Numbered from the stretch's first letter, positions 30,501 to 39,800 are shown. The stretch: DNA of 53,686 bases from Gammaproteobacteria bacterium CG11_big_fil_rev_8_21_14_0_20_46_22 (GCA_002796245.1 PCWT01000051.1:1-53686), one strand, 5' to 3'. Notes: generated by a model from the letters alone, not told the origin. Numbers and translations are program-made.

Positions 30501-30613
30501 GGTAAATGCTCAACTGAAGTATTGCGATAAGCGTACCAACCAGCGACACAAACCAAAATAGCCAGCAAAACCGTGACAAGGGGGCGGCTTAGGAAAAAAC
30601 GAACAAACCACAT
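27563..30613 (-). CDS. RND (HAE1 family) multidrug efflux permease
   Basis: 1016-residue inner-membrane proton-driven pump, AcrB/MdtC-like in length and plan: 12 membrane helices and two large periplasmic loops. Proton-relay residues are visible: the Asp pair in TM4 (LVGVVVDDVIVVVEAVEHV) and the TM10 lysine (LMGLVAKNSILLISLTNELR). N-terminus FVRFFLSRPLVTVLLAILV is typical. It starts 3 bp after the adaptor gene and overlaps the TolC-like gene, a classic tripartite operon. Substrate not predictable; drug, dye or fatty-acid export are all possible. Confidence 0.94.
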   Translation of the reverse strand: MWFVRFFLSRPLVTVLLAILVCVAGWYAYRNTSVEHLPNTTPPIIKVSATWHGASAEAVDQSVTQPLNKQLMKISKMTNLFSISFPNISLITGVMNLSVPVNDAYQMIQNEVGQVQSSLPGDVRITVKKFSNSNVPIMWLFLRSGQYSVNDLSFYAEHNIVPDLSRIPGVAGVNLVGAGQRSVQVFLDPVKMSAYGIDLQQVFQAFNTRNISIPGGFVTTFQQRYLLNLDLKFYSLLALENMIITYRDHAPIFLKDIANVKLTAGRNQAYSALNGEQGIALGIVKSNDTNTFSVLSSVDTFLNDDVITDLPNSVHLSIPYDAKRIIEDTLGSLKSDIVWSVLFAALVVFIFLRRLAPTLVVVAIVPLSLLGGLVVLYVFDYSINMLTLLSLILLVGVVVDDVIVVVEAVEHVGESATGEALPRSEVVLRAMSLIIKPVIASSISLVCIFVAVFFLPGILGIFLKVFALVVVSGVLFSLFFALSLSPILCQYLPSQPERLWFLTRFLKHAFSCLDQAYTRLVQLCLKGRILTVVLVVLLCVPAYFLMGVIGSGFLPAKQNNSALEIEFKTPHNSGLEYTLNRAKLIEARVKASPFIYSNLLLLGQNTQNQGTIIANLKQVRDTDAAIDTLSRALSDIPGTEVTVAGKPFVSGHLDPLYFALLGKNNAILTKIGQDFSDVLDKHPDLGRLSIDAPKLQAQYRLEVNRALISSMGITPQAVAQVTALYGGDIQVGSLLYKGSGVTFPIYLSPEEGSLTQPNDLHKIYMYTPSGQFVPLSSVAKLVPSVAFSQISRINDQVDIQFSGKPKKSLGLAIAEVKALAKKHLPAEVKLLFLGQSESYLSVASGMLTALGIGLLMLYVVLAVQFNSLIQPVVIMLAQPLAAIGAIYGLWLAHIDLNIYSMIGVLLLMGLVAKNSILLISLTNELRREGLSINEALQQACPRRMRPVIMTSLTIILAMIPAVFGTGIGSEGDRSLGVAVIFGMLASTILTLILVPCVYSLLEQAMEVCLRRGRENS

Positions 30614-30616
30614 GGT

Positions 30617-31714
30617 CTACTGCTTCTCCATCACGTGAACCCTGACACCTGAATGCAAAAAGCCTGCGCCGTCTGTGACAACTTTATCGCCACTCTTCAC
30701 ACCGCTTAGCAAAACATCAAAGCCATTAATTGAACCATCCTCCATGGTGATCGGCAAAGGATAGGCTCGCCCCTCTTTCACCACAAAAACAGCCGGCCCT
30801 TTTAACGTCAAAACCACACTTGAAGGCGGCACCAGAAACACTTTTTTGTGCGGATTAATGATAACCTTGCCTTTCACGCTCATGCCAGGGTACCAACCAC
30901 CTGGGTTATCAAAATAGACCAAAACACCAAAGGTTCGATTAAACTCACTGATCAGCGGCGTGATACCCGCCACTTTTGTTTTAATCAGTGGTAAATTCTC
31001 ATTGTTTGTTGAGTAAAGTTCAACCGTTTGGCCAGGCTTAATTTGGTTCCTAAAATCCTGAGAGTATGGCAACACAGCCTTCAGGTGATGCGTATCGGCC
31101 ACAAGCGCCAATAAAGTGCCGGCTGCAACAACCGTGCCCTCATGAACCTTAAGCTCTTGCAAATAACCTGTGAGTGGTGAGCGAATATTTGTATCCCCAA
31201 GCCTTGCTTTCGCCTCGTTGTATTGAGCCTGAGCCATTTCACGGTCGCTTTTTAAGGCGAGCAAGCGGACTTGTTCAGCTTGGAGCGTGCTTTTTGTGAT
31301 CGCGCCAGAATGATATAGCGCGGTGAGTCTGTCGACGGTTTCTTGCTGAAGAGTATAGCCAGCATTAGCCTTATCAAGCTGGGCCTTCGCAGCATTGAGA
31401 TGATACCCTTCTTGTTGCGCACGAAGCGTCATCAAAACGTCGCCCTTTTTCACAGCCTGCCCCTGAGAAAAATAAATGCGGCTCACCCGGCCTGGCACGG
31501 TGCTTTGCGCATAGTTAATTCGAGTACTCTGAATATTGCCGATAGAAATATAGCCCTGAGCGATAAACCTAGGTTCCACTACATGCAGGTTAACAGGCAC
31601 CACTTGCGAAGCCAGTGCTGTAGAAGATAAAGCAAAGCACAAGCAAAAAAAGGCAGGCAATGTGCTTGATAAAAAGCGAAGCCTTGTGAGTTTCGGCATT
31701 TGTTTACAGGTCAT
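30617..31714 (-). CDS. RND efflux periplasmic adaptor (membrane fusion protein)
   Basis: 365 residues with an N-terminal signal/anchor. Lipoyl halves (STVPGRVSRIYFSQGQAVKKGDVLMTL and NIRSPLTGYLQELKVHEGTVVAAGTLL) flank an alpha-hairpin of about 75 residues (LNAAKAQLDKANAGYTLQQETVDRL...), then beta-barrel and membrane-proximal domains (VFLVPPSSVVLTLKGPAVFVV). Joins the RND pump to the TolC-like channel. First gene of the operon; a second possible start is the ATG 15 bp downstream, and neither has a strong ribosome site. Confidence 0.93.
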   Translation of the reverse strand: MTCKQMPKLTRLRFLSSTLPAFFCLCFALSSTALASQVVPVNLHVVEPRFIAQGYISIGNIQSTRINYAQSTVPGRVSRIYFSQGQAVKKGDVLMTLRAQQEGYHLNAAKAQLDKANAGYTLQQETVDRLTALYHSGAITKSTLQAEQVRLLALKSDREMAQAQYNEAKARLGDTNIRSPLTGYLQELKVHEGTVVAAGTLLALVADTHHLKAVLPYSQDFRNQIKPGQTVELYSTNNENLPLIKTKVAGITPLISEFNRTFGVLVYFDNPGGWYPGMSVKGKVIINPHKKVFLVPPSSVVLTLKGPAVFVVKEGRAYPLPITMEDGSINGFDVLLSGVKSGDKVVTDGAGFLHSGVRVHVMEKQ

Positions 31715-31794
31715 CTAACAATCAAACAGGGTTAATTACACAGCATTACCCAGCGGCAAGTCCATAAAATAATTTGATTTTTTTGAAAAAAAAT

Positions 31795-31823
31795 TTGCAG
31801 TTACATAATATATGAATTAAATT
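31795..31823 (+). promoter_or_regulatory. Promoter of the histone-like gene
   Basis: -35 TTGCAG (31795-31800), 17-bp AT-rich spacer, -10 TAAATT (31818-31823), in a strongly A/T-rich region with an upstream A-tract (GAAAAAAAATTT) that could act as an UP element. Confidence 0.55.
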
Positions 31824-31869
31824 AACAACGTAGTCATCATTTTATCTATTCATTTAAGGAGATATGGAT

Positions 31870-32244
31870 ATGCCAACTAAGAAAACTACTGCAAAAAAGA
31901 CGACCGCTAAGAAGCGCACTTCAAAGCCAAGTCTTAAGGCGCTTGAAACTAAAATCAAGCAATTAGCTAAAAAGCTTGCTGAAGCTAAAAAGCAACACGA
32001 CAAGCTTAAAAAGGAAGCTAAAAAGAAGCCCGCTGCTAAAAAAGCAGCGCCTAAGAAACGTGTCGCTAAGAAAACAACGGCTAAGCGTAAACCGGCCAAG
32101 AAAGCTGTCACTAAAAAGACAACAGCTAAGCGTAAGCCGGCTAAGAAAACCGTTGCTAAAAAAGCTGCGTCTAAACGTGTAGCTAAAAAAGCACCTGCTA
32201 AGCGTAAAGCACCTGCTAAACGCAAAACTGCTAAGAAGAAGTAA
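31870..32244 (+). CDS. Histone H1-like lysine/alanine-rich DNA-binding protein
   Basis: 124 residues, more than a third lysine. A short N-terminal part (SLKALETKIKQLAKKLAEAKKQHDKLKKE, about residues 20-50) looks like a helical or coiled-coil dimerisation segment. The rest is a tandem array of KKTTAKRKPAKK-type motifs like the C-terminal tail of eukaryotic H1, Chlamydia Hc1/Hc2, Coxiella Hq1 and Pseudomonas AlgP. Such proteins condense the nucleoid, often in a resting or extracellular stage. The ATG at 31870 is preferred to that at 31864: TAAGGAG at 31855-31861 is then 8 bp away instead of 2. Own promoter and strong terminator. Confidence 0.88.
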   Translation: MPTKKTTAKKTTAKKRTSKPSLKALETKIKQLAKKLAEAKKQHDKLKKEAKKKPAAKKAAPKKRVAKKTTAKRKPAKKAVTKKTTAKRKPAKKTVAKKAASKRVAKKAPAKRKAPAKRKTAKKK

Positions 32245-32260
32245 GACGACTACTTAGCAA

Positions 32261-32288
32261 AAAAAGCCGCGATCTTCGCGGCTTTTTT
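32261..32288. terminator. Bidirectional rho-independent terminator
   Basis: GCCGCGA-TCT-TCGCGGC stem preceded by a run of A and followed by a run of T. It serves the rightward histone-like gene and, by symmetry, the leftward adk gene that ends at 32310. Confidence 0.9.
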
Positions 32289-32309
32289 AGTTTAAGAAGT
32301 CACAAAAGA

Positions 32310-32942
32310 CTAGCGCTCGAGATGCGCGCAAATATTGGCCTCAACGCTTGCCACATCACCCTCACCGTCAACATGAATCGCACGATCTTCATAATACGCC
32401 AGCAATGGTGTCGTCAACGTTTGATAAACCGCCAAACGCTTAGTGACTGTTTCAGCCTGATCATCATCACGCTGAGTGAGTGGCTCACCCGTTTCATCAT
32501 CCAATCCCTCACGCTTAGGCGGGTGATTCACAACATGGTAAACCCGCCCTGAAGGCAGGTGAACACGTCGCCCAGTCAAACGGCTAACAACCACTTCATC
32601 ACGCACATCCAAGACGATCACTCGATCCAAATTAACCCCCGCCTCGTCCAAAGCTTCAGCTTGCGGCAGTGTGCGCGGAAAGCCGTCAAGGATGAACCCC
32701 TTGGCGCAATCCTCCGATGCGATACGATTAAGGACAATCTTGAGCATAAGCTCATCATTCACATAGTCGCCACGATCCATAACAGACTGCACTTGTTGCC
32801 CCAATGGCGAAGCAGACTGAATTTCTCTACGTAGCATATCACCGGTTGAGATATGTGGAATATTCAGCTTATGACTTAAACGCGCGGCCAAAGTGCCTTT
32901 GCCGGCGCCTGGCGCACCTAAAAATAAAATTTTCATGAACAT
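32310..32942 (-). CDS. adk: Adenylate kinase
   Basis: Interconverts ATP + AMP and 2 ADP. 210 residues, long-lid type. P-loop GAPGAGKGT at about 9-17, NMP-binding region HISTGDMLRRE, LDGFPRTLPQAEAL, and a lid (GRRVHLPSGRVYHVV...) without zinc cysteines, as in E. coli. Two in-frame ATGs (32942, 32936): the first has an AGG at suitable distance, the second fits the family N-terminus (MKILFLGAPG) better; the difference is two residues. Confidence 0.96.
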   Translation of the reverse strand: MFMKILFLGAPGAGKGTLAARLSHKLNIPHISTGDMLRREIQSASPLGQQVQSVMDRGDYVNDELMLKIVLNRIASEDCAKGFILDGFPRTLPQAEALDEAGVNLDRVIVLDVRDEVVVSRLTGRRVHLPSGRVYHVVNHPPKREGLDDETGEPLTQRDDDQAETVTKRLAVYQTLTTPLLAYYEDRAIHVDGEGDVASVEANICAHLER

Positions 32943-32995
32943 TATTACCTAGACTTATCTTTCGGAGGGCATTTTAACAAGCGAACCCAGTTTTG

Positions 32996-34012
32996 TCACT
33001 CGCTGAGGGCTTTCACTTTTTGCTGCTGCGCTTGTGCGTAGGCTTCTTCCAGAATCGGACGCAGAAAATCAGGGATGTGCTTCTCAAGCCAGTATTCGGC
33101 CTTACCCGGCATGCTGCCGCTAACAAATCCCACATGCCCACCGCACTCAGCAAGCTCTAAAGTCACAAAGGGAGAAAGCTCTTCCTCAGTGGGAATCACG
33201 TCAGGCGACATAAAGGGATCATCTTCGGCATGCACGATCAAAGTCGGCACCTCAATATAACGCAAGTACTGGCGACAGCTCGCACGCTGATAATAATCTT
33301 CTGGACACAGATAACCATGCACCGGCACCACGAACAAACTATTAAAGTCATGCAGATCTTTCACTTTGCTAAAGGCATCCAAATCAATCGGGGCTGACTG
33401 CCCCGCGGCTTTGAATTTACCCAGCACCTCGTCGCGCAGTTGATCTAAGATCACCTTGTGATAAAAGCGAGAAAAGCCTTTGCGCACACGATTTAATGAT
33501 TTCTCAATCACAAACGGCACCGAAACAGCTACAGCCGCTTTGAGTGGATTGTATTGGCGCGTTTCGCCCAGCCACTTTAATAAAACATTCCCCCCTAAGG
33601 AAAAACCAACACCCGCAAGCGGTGTGTTGGGCTCACGCTGCATCAAGGAAATCACAAATTCCTGCAGGTCATTCGTGTCACTGGCGTCGTACGTTCTGGC
33701 GTGCACATTCGGCTTGCCACTGCTACCTCGAAAATGCATCAGCACACCCCGGCAACCACTCTCGGCAATCGCCTTGAGCGCACCTGTGGCATAGGGTGAT
33801 TTTATGGAGCCACCGATACCATGCAGAACAATCACAATGGGCCCATCGCCCTCGCCGGCCCAGACAAGATCCAAGAAATCCCCATCACGCAAGGTAAAGC
33901 GCTCTTCCCGCAACGCAATTTTGGCATGATAACCTGTGACCTGGGGCCACAAGGTTTGAAGGTGCGGGTTTTTGAGCCACCACGCCGGCTTAAACACACT
34001 TCGAATAATCAT
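32996..34012 (-). CDS. YheT-family alpha/beta hydrolase
   Basis: 338 residues. The N-terminal FKPAWWLKNPHLQTLWP is the hallmark of the YheT/ABHD1-3 group. Catalytic triad visible: nucleophile serine in GVGFSLGGNVLLKWLGE, aspartate in VHAEDDPFM, histidine in CGGHVGFV. Members are esterases or lipases of poorly known substrate, cytoplasmic. Transcribed toward adk with a 53-bp gap. The symbol yheT would be by homology only. Confidence 0.9.
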   Translation of the reverse strand: MIIRSVFKPAWWLKNPHLQTLWPQVTGYHAKIALREERFTLRDGDFLDLVWAGEGDGPIVIVLHGIGGSIKSPYATGALKAIAESGCRGVLMHFRGSSGKPNVHARTYDASDTNDLQEFVISLMQREPNTPLAGVGFSLGGNVLLKWLGETRQYNPLKAAVAVSVPFVIEKSLNRVRKGFSRFYHKVILDQLRDEVLGKFKAAGQSAPIDLDAFSKVKDLHDFNSLFVVPVHGYLCPEDYYQRASCRQYLRYIEVPTLIVHAEDDPFMSPDVIPTEEELSPFVTLELAECGGHVGFVSGSMPGKAEYWLEKHIPDFLRPILEEAYAQAQQQKVKALSE

Positions 34013-34067
34013 GAATTATTCTATACAGCAAACTTGAATCAACACAAGTTCTTTTAAGGCCCACCAC

Positions 34068-34095
34068 TTGACCAGGCCACGTGCTTTGTTACGAT
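34068..34095 (+). promoter_or_regulatory. Promoter of the rimB-rimK-sua5 cluster
   Basis: -35 TTGACC (34068-34073), 16-bp spacer, -10 TACGAT (34090-34095), 27 bp before the rimB start codon. Confidence 0.55.
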
Positions 34096-34121
34096 AAATT
34101 CAATCAACAGGAATCAAGCGT

Positions 34122-34598
34122 ATGGAAATCATCGGCTCACAAAAAATCTTAATCGGCTGGAAGGAGTGGTGCTCGCTGCCCGAGCTTAAAATACCGGCGG
34201 TGAAAGCCAAAATTGATACCGGCGCTAAGACCTCTTGCATTCACGCCATCAATATCGAACCGTTTAAAAAGAACACCGTCGACTGGGTGCATTTTACTAT
34301 CGACCCTATTCAGGGCGACGACACGGTTTTAGTAAAAACCAACGCGCGTATCGTCGACAAGCGCCTGATCACAAGCTCCAACGGCCACAAAGAACTACGA
34401 TACATTATCCATACCACATTGCGTTTAGGTGAGGTAGAATGGCCCATCGATATTAGCTTGTCGAACCGTGAATCCATGCGCTTTAAAATGCTACTGGGTC
34501 GAGATGCGCTAAAGCATCACACACTCATCGACCCAGTTAAAATGCATTGCCATGGCAAGTTCACCAAACGACAAGTCAAACGCATGTACGGAGCTTAA
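34122..34598 (+). CDS. rimB: RimB-like retropepsin-fold protease
   Basis: 158 residues of the family formerly named ATP-dependent zinc protease (Pfam PF05618). The motif [14 protein letters not shown] has the Asp-Thr-Gly-Ala of retropepsin-like proteases (Asp32), with the matching LLGRDAL segment downstream. In Pseudomonas, RimB removes glutamate residues that RimK adds to ribosomal protein S6. Position directly upstream of rimK (2-bp gap) supports the same role. RimA is not seen. Confidence 0.87.
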   Translation: MEIIGSQKILIGWKEWCSLPELKIPAVKAKIDTGAKTSCIHAINIEPFKKNTVDWVHFTIDPIQGDDTVLVKTNARIVDKRLITSSNGHKELRYIIHTTLRLGEVEWPIDISLSNRESMRFKMLLGRDALKHHTLIDPVKMHCHGKFTKRQVKRMYGA

Positions 34599-34600
34599 GC

Positions 34601-35506
34601 ATGAAAATTTGTATTCTCACGAAAAATTCGAAACTTTACTCACATCAGCGCTTAAAAGAAGCCGGTGAAAAACGTGGCCATGAAATGATGATGCTCAACA
34701 CCCTCCACTGCTATATGAACATTTGCGCTTCTGAACCCACGGTGCATTACCGTGGCGGTAAAGTGCTTGAACAAATCGATGCCGTGATTCCTCGTATCGG
34801 CGCGAACAATACTTTTTACGGTACGGCTGTTTTGCGTCAGCTCGAAGTCATGGGCACTTACTCGCTCAATGATTCCCTGGCTATCGTTCGCTCACGTGAC
34901 AAATTACGCTCCCTACAATTATTGTCTCGAAAAGAAATACCCATGCCCGTCACAGGCTTTGCCAAATCCCCACTTGACACCGAAAATCTTATCGAGCTTG
35001 TTGGCGGCGCACCGTTAATCATCAAACTCTTAGAAAGCACGCAAGGCGAAGGTGTGGTCCTAGCTGAAACCAACAAAGCCGCTCATTCAGTAATCAATGC
35101 GTTTAAGCTGCTTAATGCAAATATCCTTGTCCAAGAGTTTATCAAAGAAGCTGCTGGCACCGATATCCGCTGCTTTGTGATCGGCGACCAAGCTGTGGCA
35201 GCCATGCAGCGCACCGCCAAAGCGGGCGAGTTCCGCTCAAACGTGCACAAAGGCGGCTCTGTTGATGTCATTGAATTAACCCAAGAAGAAAAAGATATCG
35301 CCGTGCGCTCAGCGCAAGTGATGGGCCTTGAGGTCGCCGGCGTTGACCTTATTCGTTCTGCGCGCGGCAGCCTACTATTGGAGGTTAATTCCTCACCCGG
35401 CCTTGAAGGCATTGAGAGAGCGACAGGGCTGGATATCGCCTCGATGATGATCGAGCACATCGAGCGCGAAGTCTCAAATAGCAAGCACAGTGATAAAGCT
35501 CGGTAA
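34601..35506 (+). CDS. rimK: Ribosomal protein S6 glutamate ligase RimK
   Basis: ATP-grasp ligase that adds glutamates to the C-terminus of ribosomal protein S6. 301 residues (E. coli 300), collinear with it: [44 protein letters not shown] (ATP-binding), [20 protein letters not shown], and [15 protein letters not shown] (Mg-binding Glu/Asn). Start at 34601 after GGAG (7 bp); the frame continues upstream into rimB and is not coding there. Confidence 0.96.
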   Translation: MKICILTKNSKLYSHQRLKEAGEKRGHEMMMLNTLHCYMNICASEPTVHYRGGKVLEQIDAVIPRIGANNTFYGTAVLRQLEVMGTYSLNDSLAIVRSRDKLRSLQLLSRKEIPMPVTGFAKSPLDTENLIELVGGAPLIIKLLESTQGEGVVLAETNKAAHSVINAFKLLNANILVQEFIKEAAGTDIRCFVIGDQAVAAMQRTAKAGEFRSNVHKGGSVDVIELTQEEKDIAVRSAQVMGLEVAGVDLIRSARGSLLLEVNSSPGLEGIERATGLDIASMMIEHIEREVSNSKHSDKAR

Positions 35507-35509
35507 TCG

Positions 35510-36445
35510 ATGATTCACACTCTGAATGATGAAAGCTTAAAACAGGCTGTTGACCGACTACGCGCAGGCGAGCTGATTGGCTTACCGACTGAAACCGTCT
35601 ACGGCCTTGCCGCTGATGCCAGCAACACCGCAGCAGTTGAAAAAATCTTTACCTTGAAGCAGCGTCCGAAAAACCAAGCGCTGATTGTTCATGTCAGTCA
35701 CAACACCCCACTCTCACACTTTGCGCGCGACATCCCTGAATTTGCAAAAACCCTCATCGAACAATGCTGGCCGGGCCCCTTATCGCTGATTTTACACAAA
35801 CGCCCCGAGGTAAATGATTGGGTCACAGGTGGCCACGATACCATCGCCCTGCGCTGCCCGAAACACCCTGTGGCTCAAGCTGTATTGAACACATTCGGTG
35901 GCGGGCTTGCCGCACCCTCCGCGAATCGCCACTGTCATTTAAGCCCCACGACCGCCGAAGATGTGTTCGATGAATTTGGCGATGAACTGGCATTGATTTT
36001 AGACGGTGGTGCATGTGACGTAGGCATTGAATCAACCATTCTCGATCTCACGCACACCACACCCACCATCGTGCGGCCTGGTTTTTACACAGCCCAGGAT
36101 TTAGAAAGCATTATCAACACTCGGGTGGTTTACGCAAGTAGCGACCAGGCCAATGCCCCTGGCAATCTTGCCAAGCATTACGCACCCGAAACACCGACAT
36201 TCCTTTGCGAAACTGAAAACTTACCTCACTCTCCTCATATCGGCGTACTGAGCTTCAAGCCGGCTTCGCATGAACATTGGATCTGCATCGACAAAAACCC
36301 CGAAGCCATGGCGCACGCGCTCTATCACAGCTTAAGAGAGCTCGATCACGCCAAGCTAGAATCCATCGTCATTGAAACCCCGCCGCAGGACGAAGCCTGG
36401 CGAGCGATTTGGGATCGATTGAAGCGTTTGTGCAGCCAGCTCTGA
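35510..36445 (+). CDS. Sua5-type threonylcarbamoyl-AMP synthase
   Basis: Makes threonylcarbamoyl-AMP from threonine, bicarbonate and ATP for the t6A37 tRNA modification. 311 residues: an N-terminal YrdC domain (residues 1-200; GELIGLPTETVYGLAADA, KQRPKNQALIVHV, CWPGPLSLIL, ALRCPKHPVAQ, APSANRHCHLSPTTAEDV) plus the extra C-terminal Sua5 domain (APGNLAKHYAPETPTFL onward), so it is the long Sua5 form rather than short TsaC. Three bases after rimK; both modify the translation apparatus. Confidence 0.93.
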   Translation: MIHTLNDESLKQAVDRLRAGELIGLPTETVYGLAADASNTAAVEKIFTLKQRPKNQALIVHVSHNTPLSHFARDIPEFAKTLIEQCWPGPLSLILHKRPEVNDWVTGGHDTIALRCPKHPVAQAVLNTFGGGLAAPSANRHCHLSPTTAEDVFDEFGDELALILDGGACDVGIESTILDLTHTTPTIVRPGFYTAQDLESIINTRVVYASSDQANAPGNLAKHYAPETPTFLCETENLPHSPHIGVLSFKPASHEHWICIDKNPEAMAHALYHSLRELDHAKLESIVIETPPQDEAWRAIWDRLKRLCSQL

Positions 36446-36504
36446 GATTAATATTGCTTTCCAGACTCGCCTGTCTGTTCGTATTTACCAAGCAACCGTA
36501 TTGA

Positions 36505-36546
36505 GTAGCCGGGGTTTCCAATGCTTCGCATTTCAACACAGGCTGC
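36505..36546. repeat. RepB palindromic repeat, copy 5
   Basis: GTAGCC (36505-36510) ... GGCTGC (36541-36546) with GGGGTTT and CAACACAG inside and a central ATGCTTCGCAT hairpin; an imperfect member of the family, directly next to RepA copy 5. Confidence 0.55.
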
Positions 36547-36553
36547 GCTGTAA

Positions 36554-36649
36554 CATCATTGCGAGCGAACGTCAGGGAGCGTGGCAACCTTAGAACTTAA
36601 TGCCACAAGATTGCCGCGTCGCTACGCTCCTCGCAAAGACGGTTGCTAC
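36554..36649. repeat. RepA element, copy 5
   Basis: Full two-armed copy in the same orientation as copy 1: CATTGCGAGCGAACGTC...GTGGCAACC, spacer, AGATTGCCGCGTCGCTACGC...GACGGTTGCTAC. Confidence 0.88.
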
Positions 36650-36680
36650 ACCCACCAATAAGTACAGAAGAAAGGTCTCG

Positions 36681-36807
36681 GCCTGTCGATAAGTATTGAC
36701 GGGATGTTTTTCAAGGCTGTGTGAGGCAGGATGCCGAACCCAGAGCCCCCAAGGATGGGTTTACGGCGTCCTTGAAATAACACCCCGTCAGTACAAAAGA
36801 GACAGGC
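36681..36807. repeat. RepC structured repeat, copy 2
   Basis: Core 36716-36769 shares most positions with copy 1 (GAGGCAGGA-GCCGAACCC, AGAGCCCCCA-GGA-GGGTT, GGCGTCC). The flanking stem is different in sequence but again self-complementary: GTATTGACGGG (36693-36703) and TCAAGG (36711-36716) face CCTTGA (36770-36775) and CCCGTCAGTAC (36784-36794). The outermost GCCTGTC (36681-36687) faces GACAGGC (36801-36807). Confidence 0.85.
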
Positions 36808-36829
36808 GGGATTGGGTGAAAGTTGAAAG

Positions 36830-39800
36830 TTAATCTTCTTCCGATAACATCAACAAACTCGCATTGCCACCCGAGGCTGTGGTGTCCACACTTAATGTGC
36901 GCTCTGTCACCAAGCGGGCTAAGTAATGTGGTCCGCCGGCTTTAGGGCCTGTGCCTGACAAGCCCTCGCCGCCAAACGGTTGCACGCCCACCACCGCACC
37001 AATCATGTTGCGGTTCACATAAAAGTTACCCACGCGCAGTTTTGATTGCAGCAGCCCCACACGATCACCAATGCGGCTATGCAAGCCCTGCGTTAAGCCA
37101 AAACCTGTCGCATTGATATCTTGAAGCACACGATCAAGCTCACTGGCTTTAAAACGTATGACATGCAAAAACGGCCCGAAGAACTCTTCCTTAAGCTCAG
37201 TCATGGATGGAATTTCAAAGGCGCAGGGAGCGAAATACGTGCCCTTGCGTGTTTCTGACGGCATTTTGACTTGATAAATAAGCTTCGCGCGTGTTTGCAG
37301 CTCATGGTAATGCGATTGCAAGCGATTTAAAGCCTCTTCATCAATCACAGGGCCCACGTCGGTTGAAATATAGGCAGGCATGCCCACACTGACTTCAGCC
37401 ATGGCGCCCTTGAGCATTTCAATCAAAGCATCAGCAATGTCTTCTTGCACAAACAATACGCGCAAAGCCGAACAACGCTGTCCTGCACTACCAAACGCCG
37501 ATGACACCACATCCACCACCACTTGCTCAAGTAACGCTGTCGAGTCAACAATCATACAGTTCTGCCCCCCCGTCTCAGCAATCAGCGGCACAATCGGCCC
37601 TTGTCGCATCGCTAGCGTTTGGTTAATGATGCGTGCCGTTTGAGTGGAGCCTGTAAACATCACCCCCGCGATATCTGTGTGCGACATCAAACGGTTACCC
37701 AGCGTTTGACCATCGCCAGGCAACAAATGCAAAACGTCTTTAGGTACCCCGGCTTCATGCAACAAACGAACCGCATGAAAAGCGATGATCGGCGTTTGCT
37801 CAGCCGGCTTAGCAATGACGGCATTACCGGCCACCAGCGCTGCCGCCACTTGACCCATAAAAATCGCCAAAGGGAAATTCCAGGGACTGATACAAGCGAT
37901 CACACCTCGACCGTGCACACTCAGTTGATTAAGCTCGCCGGTGGGCCCTGGCAAGGTTTGCACCTCAAACAATTTTTCGGCTTGCATGGCGTAATAACGA
38001 CAAAAGTCAACGGCTTCTCGCACTTCAGCGACACCATCAGGAATCGTCTTACCCGCCTCTTTCGTGGCAATGGCCATAAAAAATGGCGCGCGCTTTTCGA
38101 GCAAATCCGCTGCTTTGCGAAGTGCATCCGCACGAGCTTTTACTGGCAAAGCTGCCCATGGAAGCTGTGCTTTAAGTGCGATTTTCATGGCCTCATCGAC
38201 ATGGGCTTCTGTGGCATTAATCACGCTACCAAACGGCTTGTCTAAATCATACGGCGATGCAATCGGCAAGGCATCGCCCGATTTTAACTGCCCGCCAATA
38301 ATGGGCTGCGCCTTGCAGTCACTTTTAGATAAATCACTCATTTCAGAAGCCAGTGATTTCAGCACGACTTCATCAGGCAAATTATAACCGTGAGAATTTT
38401 TGCGCTTCGCGCCATAAATATCAGCCGGCAAAGCAATGCGCGGATGCGCATAGTGTTCCTTTGACGCCACATAGTCGACTGGATCAACCAACAAATCATC
38501 GATCGGCGCTTTACTATCGGCAATACGGTTCACAAAGGAGGTGTTCGCGCCATTTTCTAATAAGCGACGCACCAAGTAGGCCAAAAGTTCTTTATGGCCA
38601 CCAACAGGTGCATAAATCCGGCAAGGACGCTGATACTGTTTCACCACGTCGTCATACAAAGCATCGCCCATGCCGTGCAAACACTGAAACTCGTAATCAC
38701 CGTGTTCTTTAGCCAGAATCAATACGCTTGCCACCGTATAGGCATTATGGCTGCCAAACATCGGATAAATCGCCGCGCGATGTTTGAGTATTTTACGCAT
38801 ACACGCAATATAAGAGACATCGGTTGACGCTTTACGCGTAAAAACCGGATAGCCCTCTAGACCATTGACTTGTGCGTATTTAATTTCCGAATCCCAGTAA
38901 GCCCCTTTGATCAAGCGCACCATAATGCGACGCTGATGCTTTGCATACAGCGCAAGCAACCAATCAATCACATACGGTGCACGTTTTTGATAGGCCTGTA
39001 CGGCCAAGCCAAAACCTTCCCAACCCGACAATGATTCATCCGCATAGACCTGCTCAAAGACTTCGAGAGACAATGCCAGCACCCTTGCTTCTTCAGCATC
39101 CACCGTTAAGCTGATGTTGAAGTCTTTGGCCATTTGCGCAAGCTTCAACAACTTGGGGCAAAGCTCGGCCAACACACGCTCGCGCTTGGCCAACTCATAA
39201 CGAGGGTGTAGCGCCGACAATTTTACCGAAATGCCCGGGCCGTCATGCACGCCTTTATCCGTACTCGCCTGGCCAATTTTCGTGATTGCCATTTGATAGG
39301 ATTGAAAATAGCGCTCGGCGTCAGCCGCTGTGCGCGCTGCTTCACCAAGCATATCGTAAGAATAACTGTAGCCCTTAGCCTCGAGCTCTTTGGCGCGCTT
39401 AAGTGCTTCATCGATCGTGCGCCCCATCACAAACTGTTTGCCGAGAATTTTCATGGCCTGGCCTACAGCAGCACGAATCACAGGCTCGCCCGTGCTTGAA
39501 ACCAATTTTTTTAGTGCTCCGCCTAAGGTGCCAGCCGAAGGTTTCAAAATTTTACCCGTTAGCATCAAAGCCCATGTGGAAGCGTTGACGAAGAAAGAAT
39601 CACTTTTTCCGGACTTATCGCCCCATTGTGCTGAAGTGATTTTATCGCGAATCAAATCATCGACCGTGTCACTATCCGGTGTTCTCAGCATAGCCTCAGC
39701 CAAACACATCAAGGCAATACCCTCTTCACTGGAAAGGTCATATTCAGCCATAAAAGCATCCAAACCACTTTTCTTCGTGCAGTTTTTTCGAATATCGTTA

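Larger units (their letters stand above)
36446..36829. other. Repeat-filled intergenic region between convergent genes
   Basis: About 380 bp between the sua5 and putA stop codons. It contains, in order, RepB, RepA and RepC copies with only short joins. I see no coding region and no separate classical terminator; the RepC stem may serve that purpose. Confidence 0.8.
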
